Assembly: GCA_013822915.1 (NCBI GenBank)
Contig: PNLG01000136.1
Span: 1 to 5,348, forward strand
Origin: Sphingomonas sp.
GTDB taxonomy: Bacteria; Pseudomonadota; Alphaproteobacteria; Sphingomonadales; Sphingomonadaceae
DNA length: 5,348 nt
Direction: 5' to 3'
Shown here: piece after piece, positions 1 through 5,348 of the stretch
Numbering within the stretch: the stretch's first letter is position 1
Layout of the letters: each line of letters starts with the position of its first letter
Translations under genes and position numbers: made by a program
Notes under the pieces: model-generated
Databases searched by the model: none
What the model was told of the DNA's origin: nothing
The model's input: only the letters and a program-made list of their open reading frames with translations

Positions 1-197
1 CCGCGGGCCGCGGCAGCGAGATACCGGATGCCGACACGGTTGAGGATCCGTCCGAAGTCGTGGTGACCGCGAAGGCAAAGGGGCCGCGCCCGGTCTTCAG
101 CTTTGTCGTGCCGCGTGCGGCCATGGCCGATTGCGCGCGGCTCAGCTTTGACAAGCGGGCCAAACGAATCGAGCTATGGTGCAAGCCGGGCGGCTGA
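1..197 (+). CDS. C-terminal fragment of an unrecognised protein
   Basis: The 5' part of this gene lies outside the window. The reading frame that includes bases 3-5 stays open to a TGA at 195-197, giving 64 residues. Third codon positions are strongly G/C, as in the neighbouring genes, which supports real coding. Visible features are an acidic stretch (around IPDADTVEDPSE), then VVVTAKAKGPRP, a short beta-like hydrophobic run (VFSFVVP), and a basic tail with two cysteines, one in MADCARLSF and one in ELWCKPGG at the very end. The two cysteines could form a disulfide if the protein is exported, but no signal peptide can be seen because the N terminus is missing. I do not recognise the family and assign no function. 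The gene is convergent with rpoD, its stop lying 17 bases from the rpoD stop, so it is not part of that operon. Confidence 0.65.
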   Translation, partial: AGRGSEIPDADTVEDPSEVVVTAKAKGPRPVFSFVVPRAAMADCARLSFDKRAKRIELWCKPGG

Positions 198-211
198 GTG
201 CCGCCGCCCGG
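186..211. terminator. GC-rich inverted repeat between convergent genes, possible bidirectional terminator
   Basis: Bases 186-194 (CCGGGCGGC) are perfectly complementary to 203-211 (GCCGCCCGG), giving a nine-pair all-GC stem with an eight-base loop that contains the stop codon of the left-hand gene. The structure lies across the 17-base gap between two convergent stop codons, where a shared terminator would be expected. Neither strand has a clear T run after the stem (the plus strand continues ACGTTATTGG), so it is not a textbook intrinsic terminator. It may work weakly or simply block read-through. The left arm is also coding sequence for the final Pro-Gly-Gly. Confidence 0.45.
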
Positions 212-214
212 ACG

Positions 215-2239
<2,025 letters not shown>

Positions 2240-2242
<3 letters not shown>

Positions 2243-2254
2243 TAATTGTCCTCA
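2240..2254 (-). promoter_or_regulatory. TAATG stop/start overlap with ribosome binding site for rpoD
   Basis: On the minus strand the dnaG stop TAA (2244-2242) shares its last A with the rpoD start ATG (2242-2240). The sequence TGAGGA at 2254-2249, inside the last codons of dnaG, lies six bases (CAATTA) before the ATG, an ideal Shine-Dalgarno spacing. This fixes the rpoD start. It also suggests that ribosomes finishing dnaG can re-initiate on rpoD, while the strong site would equally allow independent initiation at a higher rate than dnaG. Confidence 0.85.
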
Positions 2255-4116
2255 AGCCCCGTTGTTCGTGCGTCTTCGTTTGCTTGGCACAGATTTGCAA
2301 GTCGCAGCTCCAGTGCCTGTTGTTCTTTTACCAATGCCGCCTGCCGCTCCCACGCACCGTCATCAAACCGCATTGCCGCCGCCGTTGCGGCAATCAAGGC
2401 TTCGTCCACTTCGGGCCGGGTCACCAAAATCGCGATTGCCTCGTCCAAATCGGCGCAAGCGCGGCCCGGATCGCCGTCTTTTCGAGTGAAGGAATAAGGC
2501 GTGGCGTCGGCCCGCAGCAACTCTCCAACCAGATCTTCAAACCCCGCCTCAGCTAATATGGTTCGTAACGCATCGGTATCAAGCGCCCGATTGGCAATTG
2601 CTGCGTCAACTATAGCGATGACGAGCCGCCCAAGTGCCGCGTCGTCGAACCGCAGCGCGCCCAGCGTCTCGACATGGGGGGCGATCCGCGCTGGATAGCG
2701 GATCAGCCCGGCGAGCACGGGCCGGGCGAGTGACAAGTCGATGCCGTGACGGCCAATCGCCTGCGCCTCGGGGTGATCGCCGCCGGTCGGGGGCGCTGGC
2801 TGCCACCGGCCATTCTTCATGCCGCCGCGTGGCCGGGCGGGAGTCCAGACGCGCGGCGGTGGCGCAAAATGTGCGTCGAAGCGCTGGCGGAACTCGGTGC
2901 GATATTCCTGTGCGACGCCTGCGTCGGCAATGGTTGCGGCGTGTTGGGCGAGGCGTTGTTTCAGCCCCGCGCGCTCCTCCGGCGTGGTCAGCGGTTGTGC
3001 GGCGAGCTCGCTTGCCCAGAGACTGTCGACCAGCGGCTGGGTATCGGCCAGCAACGCCGCCATTGCTCCCGCGCCACTGCCGCGAATGACGTCATCGGGA
3101 TCTTGCCCGGCGGGGAGCGTGACAAAGGCCAGGCTGCGGCCCGGGCTGAGCATCGGCAGCGCCCGGTGCGCGGCGCGGACCGCCGCCTTTTGTCCGGCGC
3201 CATCGCCGTCAAAACACAACAGCGGCACATCGCCCAGCCGCCACAGCCGCTCCAGCTGCGCCTCGGTCAGCGCGGTGCCAAGCGGGGCGACCACTTCTTC
3301 AAACCCCGCCTGCGCCAGTGCGATCACGTCCATATAGCCCTCAACGACAATCACGCGTCCGGCGCGGCGGCTGGCGGGGGCGGCACGGTCGAGATTATAG
3401 AGCGTGCGCCCCTTGTCGAACAGCGGGGTGTCGGGCGAATTCAGGTATTTGGGCTCGCCGCTGCCGATAATGCGGCCGCCAAATGCGATCACCCGGCCAC
3501 GCGGATCGCGGATCGGGATCATCAACCGCCCGCGAAACCGATCATAGGGCTCTTTCCCCTCCACCGCGATCAACAGCCCGGCCTCGACCAGCATCGCGTC
3601 GCCAAATTCTTTTAGCGCCGCCCGCAGCTTGCCGCGCGCATCGGGGGCATAGCCAAGGCCAAAACCCGTCGCCGTCTCCATCCGCACCCCGCGCCGGGCC
3701 AGCAGCGCCCGCGCTTCTGCCCCCTCAATCCCGTCCAGCTGGCTGACAAACCAGTCGGCGGCGGCCTGCATCACGTCATGCAGCCCGCGCGCGCGCTCCG
3801 CCTTGGCAGCAGATGCGCGGTCTTGCTCGGGCAATTCCATGCCCGCGGCCTGCGCCAGTTCCTTCACCGCGTCGATAAAGGGCAAGCCGCGCTGATCGGT
3901 CATCCAGCGAATGGCATCGCCGTGTGCCGAACAGCCGAAACAATGGTAAAAACCCTTGTCGTCATTGACGTAAAAGCTGGGGGTCTTCTCCTGATGAAAG
4001 GGGCAGCACCCCTTAAACTCGCGGCCCGCCTTGGTCAGTTTGACCGTCTTGGCAATCAGCCCCGACAACAGGGTGCGCGCGCGCAGTTCATCGAGAAAGG
4101 CCGGCGTCAGCGCCAC
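2242..4116 (-). CDS. dnaG: DNA primase DnaG
   Basis: DnaG synthesises the short RNA primers for the lagging strand and for restart at the replication fork, recruited by the replicative helicase DnaB. The protein has 624 residues and all expected parts. The N-terminal CHC2 zinc-binding domain has ligands C38, H41, C59 and C62 (CCPFHQEKTPSF and YHCFGC). The RNA-polymerase core begins with the basic motif YDRFRGRLMIPIRD (about 191-204), then FGGR (212-215) and EPKYLNSPDTPLF (221-233). The TOPRIM catalytic site follows, with E259 in VVEGYMDVIAL and D303 and D305 in CFDGDGAG, and then QDPDD at 338-342. A Pro/Arg/Gly-rich linker (about 417-450) leads to a divergent helical C-terminal domain that should bind DnaB. 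The start is GTG at 4116-4114. It is favoured because GAGGTG at 4130-4125 lies eight bases upstream and because the conserved FLDELRART motif begins at residue 7, as in relatives. Translation is probably coupled to yqeY upstream and to rpoD downstream. Confidence 0.98.
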
Positions 4117-4131
4117 TTCAGCCCCACCTCA
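4114..4131 (-). promoter_or_regulatory. Ribosome binding site and GTG start of dnaG, overlapping the yqeY stop
   Basis: On the minus strand GAGGTG (4130-4125) is followed by an eight-base spacer and then GTG (4116-4114). The yqeY stop codon TGA (4131-4129) overlaps the first two bases of this site, so a terminating yqeY ribosome would sit on it. A strong Shine-Dalgarno paired with a GTG start, in contrast to the ATG of rpoD, fits the general expectation that primase is made in smaller amounts than sigma factor. That last point is inference. Confidence 0.8.
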
Positions 4132-4581
4132 GCTCAGTGCCGCCTTTACCAGCGCGCTTGCCTTGCTCATGTCGAGCGTAGTCGCGTGGCGCGCCTTCAG
4201 CTCGGCCATCAACCGGCCCATGTCCTTCATGCCTTCGGCACCGATTTCGGCCTTGATGGCGGCGATCGCAGCGGTTGTCTCCCCCTCGTCCATCTGGCGG
4301 GGCAGGAAACGTTCGATGACCGCGACTTCCGCGGCTTCCGCAGCGGCGAGTTCGGGGCGGCCACCTTGCTCATACATGGCAATCGATTCGCGGCGCTGCT
4401 TTACCATTTTCTGCAATACTTCGACGACCAGCGCATCGTCATCGGCAGGTGCCGTGCCCGTGCGCAGTTCGATGTCGCGGTTTTTTATCGCCGCCTGGAT
4501 CAGGCCAATCGCGCCGCGCGCATCCTTATCGCCCGCCTTCATCGCGGCAATTTGCGCGGCCTTTATCTCGTCGCGAATCAT
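4129..4581 (-). CDS. yqeY: GatB/YqeY domain protein
   Basis: This is a small, wholly soluble and mostly helical protein of 150 residues, the normal size for the family. Recognisable conserved blocks are MVKQRRESIAMYEQGGR (about 59-75), the ELAAAEAAEVAVIERFLPRQM stretch (77-97) with its Leu-Pro turn, and the C-terminal GMKDMGRLMAELKAR (117-131) followed by a helix ending in ALVKAAL. The fold corresponds to the tail domain of GatB, the tRNA-dependent amidotransferase subunit that contacts tRNA. The role of the stand-alone protein is not established, and an RNA- or tRNA-related function is only inferred from that homology. The ATG at 4581 is preferred over an in-frame TTG at 4602, because GAGGGAG (4594-4588) lies six bases before the ATG and the family starts with an MIRDEI-like sequence. 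It is the first gene of the cluster with dnaG (12-base gap) and rpoD. Confidence 0.93.
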   Translation of the reverse strand: MIRDEIKAAQIAAMKAGDKDARGAIGLIQAAIKNRDIELRTGTAPADDDALVVEVLQKMVKQRRESIAMYEQGGRPELAAAEAAEVAVIERFLPRQMDEGETTAAIAAIKAEIGAEGMKDMGRLMAELKARHATTLDMSKASALVKAALS

Positions 4582-4721
4582 GATCGGCTCCCTCAACGCC
4601 AAGGCAAAGGAAACCGCCTAGCGCGAGTGGGCGATGTTTAACAGATTGACGCTGGCCCGCATCGCCATTAGCTGCGGTGCCCTAGCGACATTGCCAGCTT
4701 TTTTGAAAGGGCCCCCCGTAA
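4582..4721. promoter_or_regulatory. Divergent promoter region between yqeY-dnaG-rpoD and carA
   Basis: These 140 bases separate two divergent start codons, so promoters for both the minus-strand cluster and carA are expected here. On the yqeY side is a strong ribosome binding site (GAGGGAG, 4588-4594). On the plus strand TTGACG at 4646-4651 is a good -35-like hexamer, but the sequence 16-18 bases downstream (TTAGCTG, 4668-4674) is a poor -10, so the carA promoter is only tentative. For the minus strand I found no convincing -35/-10 pair. The heptamer CCTAGCG occurs twice in direct orientation, at 4617-4623 and 4681-4687. No GTTC-N7-GTTC alphaproteobacterial LexA site is visible. Confidence 0.6.
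4670..4704 (+). terminator. Hairpin with six-T tail ahead of carA, possible attenuator
   Basis: AGCTG at 4670-4674 pairs with CAGCT at 4695-4699, and the stem continues CGGTG (4675-4679) with CATTG (4689-4693) through two G-U pairs and one bulged C. This gives about ten pairs closing a nine-base loop. The run TTTTTT occupies 4699-4704, directly at the foot of the stem, as in an intrinsic terminator read on the plus strand. No plus-strand gene ends upstream, so if it works it would attenuate carA transcription. The tentative TTGACG promoter would start transcription inside this hairpin, so both cannot be right. The stem is only moderately stable. Confidence 0.3.
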
Positions 4722-5348
4722 ATGGCCGACGCCAAACCCATGCCTGTGCCCGATGGAGCGACGGGCGTATTGGTGTTGGCGGATGGCACAGTGGCTTGGG
4801 GGCGTGGCTTTGGCGCGCAAGGGGCAGCGGTCGGCGAAGTGTGTTTCCACACCGCCATGACCGGCTATCAGGAGATTATGACCGACCCGAGCTTTGCCGG
4901 GCAGATCATTACCTTCACCTTTCCCCATATCGGCAATGTCGGCACCAATGATGAGGATGTGGAGGCGCAAAGCCCCCATGCGCTCGGCATGATCGTGCGG
5001 GAAAACGTGACCGCGCCGTCGAATTTTCGCAGCACCGAGCGGCTGGACGCCTGGCTGGCGGCGCGCGGGCGGATTGGCCTGTCGGGGGTCGACACGCGCG
5101 CGCTGACCCGGCGTATCCGGGTGGATGGTGCCCCCAATGGCGTGATCGCGCATGCAGCGGACGGCAAGTTCGATGTGCCCGCGCTGCTCGCGATGGCGCG
5201 CGGCTGGCCGGGGCTGGAGGGGATGGACCTGGCCAAGGACGTGACAGCGGACGCAGCGGGCGCGTGGCAGGGGGGCGTGTGGCGGCTTGGCGTTGGTTAT
5301 GACGGCGCGGCGGCGGGTGCCGAGGCGAAGCGCCCCCATGTCGTCGCG
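4722..5348 (+). CDS. carA: Carbamoyl-phosphate synthetase small (glutaminase) subunit, N-terminal half
   Basis: The frame from ATG 4722 is open to the right edge and gives 209 of about 390 expected residues. CarA hydrolyses glutamine and channels the ammonia to CarB, which makes carbamoyl phosphate from bicarbonate and ATP for pyrimidine and arginine synthesis in the cytoplasm. The conserved small-chain N-terminal domain is clear: GVLVLADGTVAWGRGFG (15-31), CFHTAMTGYQEIMTDPSFAG (41-60), ITFTFPHIGNVGTN (63-76) and SGVDTRALTRRIRVDGAPNG (121-140). The class I glutamine amidotransferase domain, with its catalytic Cys and the His-Glu pair, would lie beyond the window, so activity cannot be judged. 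A modest ribosome binding site, GAAAGGG (4705-4711), lies ten bases before the ATG. A second in-frame ATG at 4740 has no such site. The gene is divergent from yqeY, and carB is not seen here. Confidence 0.95.
   Translation, partial: MADAKPMPVPDGATGVLVLADGTVAWGRGFGAQGAAVGEVCFHTAMTGYQEIMTDPSFAGQIITFTFPHIGNVGTNDEDVEAQSPHALGMIVRENVTAPSNFRSTERLDAWLAARGRIGLSGVDTRALTRRIRVDGAPNGVIAHAADGKFDVPALLAMARGWPGLEGMDLAKDVTADAAGAWQGGVWRLGVGYDGAAAGAEAKRPHVVA

Noticed and set aside
2746..3615. Open frame of 289 codons antisense to dnaG
   Set aside because: It is opposite the dnaG TOPRIM and C-terminal domains, shows no recognisable motif, and is typical of antisense frames in high-GC genes.
4582..4602. Seven-residue N-terminal extension of yqeY starting at TTG 4602
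   Set aside because: The ATG at 4581 has a well-placed GAGGGAG site inside this extension and matches the usual start of the family.
3778..4641. Open frame of 287 codons on the plus strand spanning the 5' end of dnaG, yqeY and the intergenic region
   Set aside because: It crosses two genuine minus-strand genes and their ribosome binding sites, and has no recognisable protein features.
4634..4951. Plus-strand frame starting ATG at 4634, with a hydrophobic signal-like start (MFNRLTLARIAISCG), overlapping carA
   Set aside because: It runs into carA in another frame, loses any protein-like character after about 30 codons, and has only a weak GAGTGGG upstream. A leader peptide would need an early stop, which is absent.
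4668..5339. Minus-strand frame of 223 codons opposite carA
   Set aside because: It is antisense to the conserved CarA N-terminal domain, rich in His, Arg and Pro as expected from a shadow frame, and has no supporting start signal.

Overview
The window looks like a conserved housekeeping segment of an alphaproteobacterial chromosome, most likely a member of the Sphingomonadales. This rests on the high GC content with G/C-rich third codon positions, an RpoD that reads as the alphaproteobacterial form (long acidic non-conserved region, near-canonical regions 2 and 4), and the order carA, divergent yqeY-dnaG-rpoD. The assignment comes from recognising the proteins by eye, not from a search.

Layout from left to right. 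Bases 1-197 hold the last 64 codons of an unrecognised plus-strand gene. It converges on rpoD with only 17 bases between the two stop codons, and a GC-rich inverted repeat sits across the junction. Bases 215-4581 are a tightly packed minus-strand cluster, transcribed right to left as yqeY (GatB/YqeY family), dnaG (primase) and rpoD (principal sigma factor). yqeY and dnaG are 12 bases apart, with the yqeY stop codon overlapping the dnaG ribosome binding site. dnaG and rpoD overlap by one base in a TAATG junction. Bases 4582-4721 form a 140-base divergent intergenic region that should carry promoters for both directions. From 4722 to the right edge is the first half of carA, the small subunit of carbamoyl-phosphate synthetase, cut off before its glutaminase domain.

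The minus-strand cluster is a version of the classical macromolecular-synthesis operon (rpsU-dnaG-rpoD in enterobacteria), which couples replication priming (DnaG) with transcription initiation (RpoD). Here the gene ahead of dnaG is yqeY, and no rpsU is present in the window. carA supplies carbamoyl phosphate for pyrimidine and arginine synthesis and is transcribed away from the cluster.

I see no mobile element, CRISPR array, RNA gene, defence system or other novel module. The observations most worth checking are a hairpin followed by six T residues just upstream of carA, which could be an attenuator, and the unidentified C-terminal fragment at the left edge.
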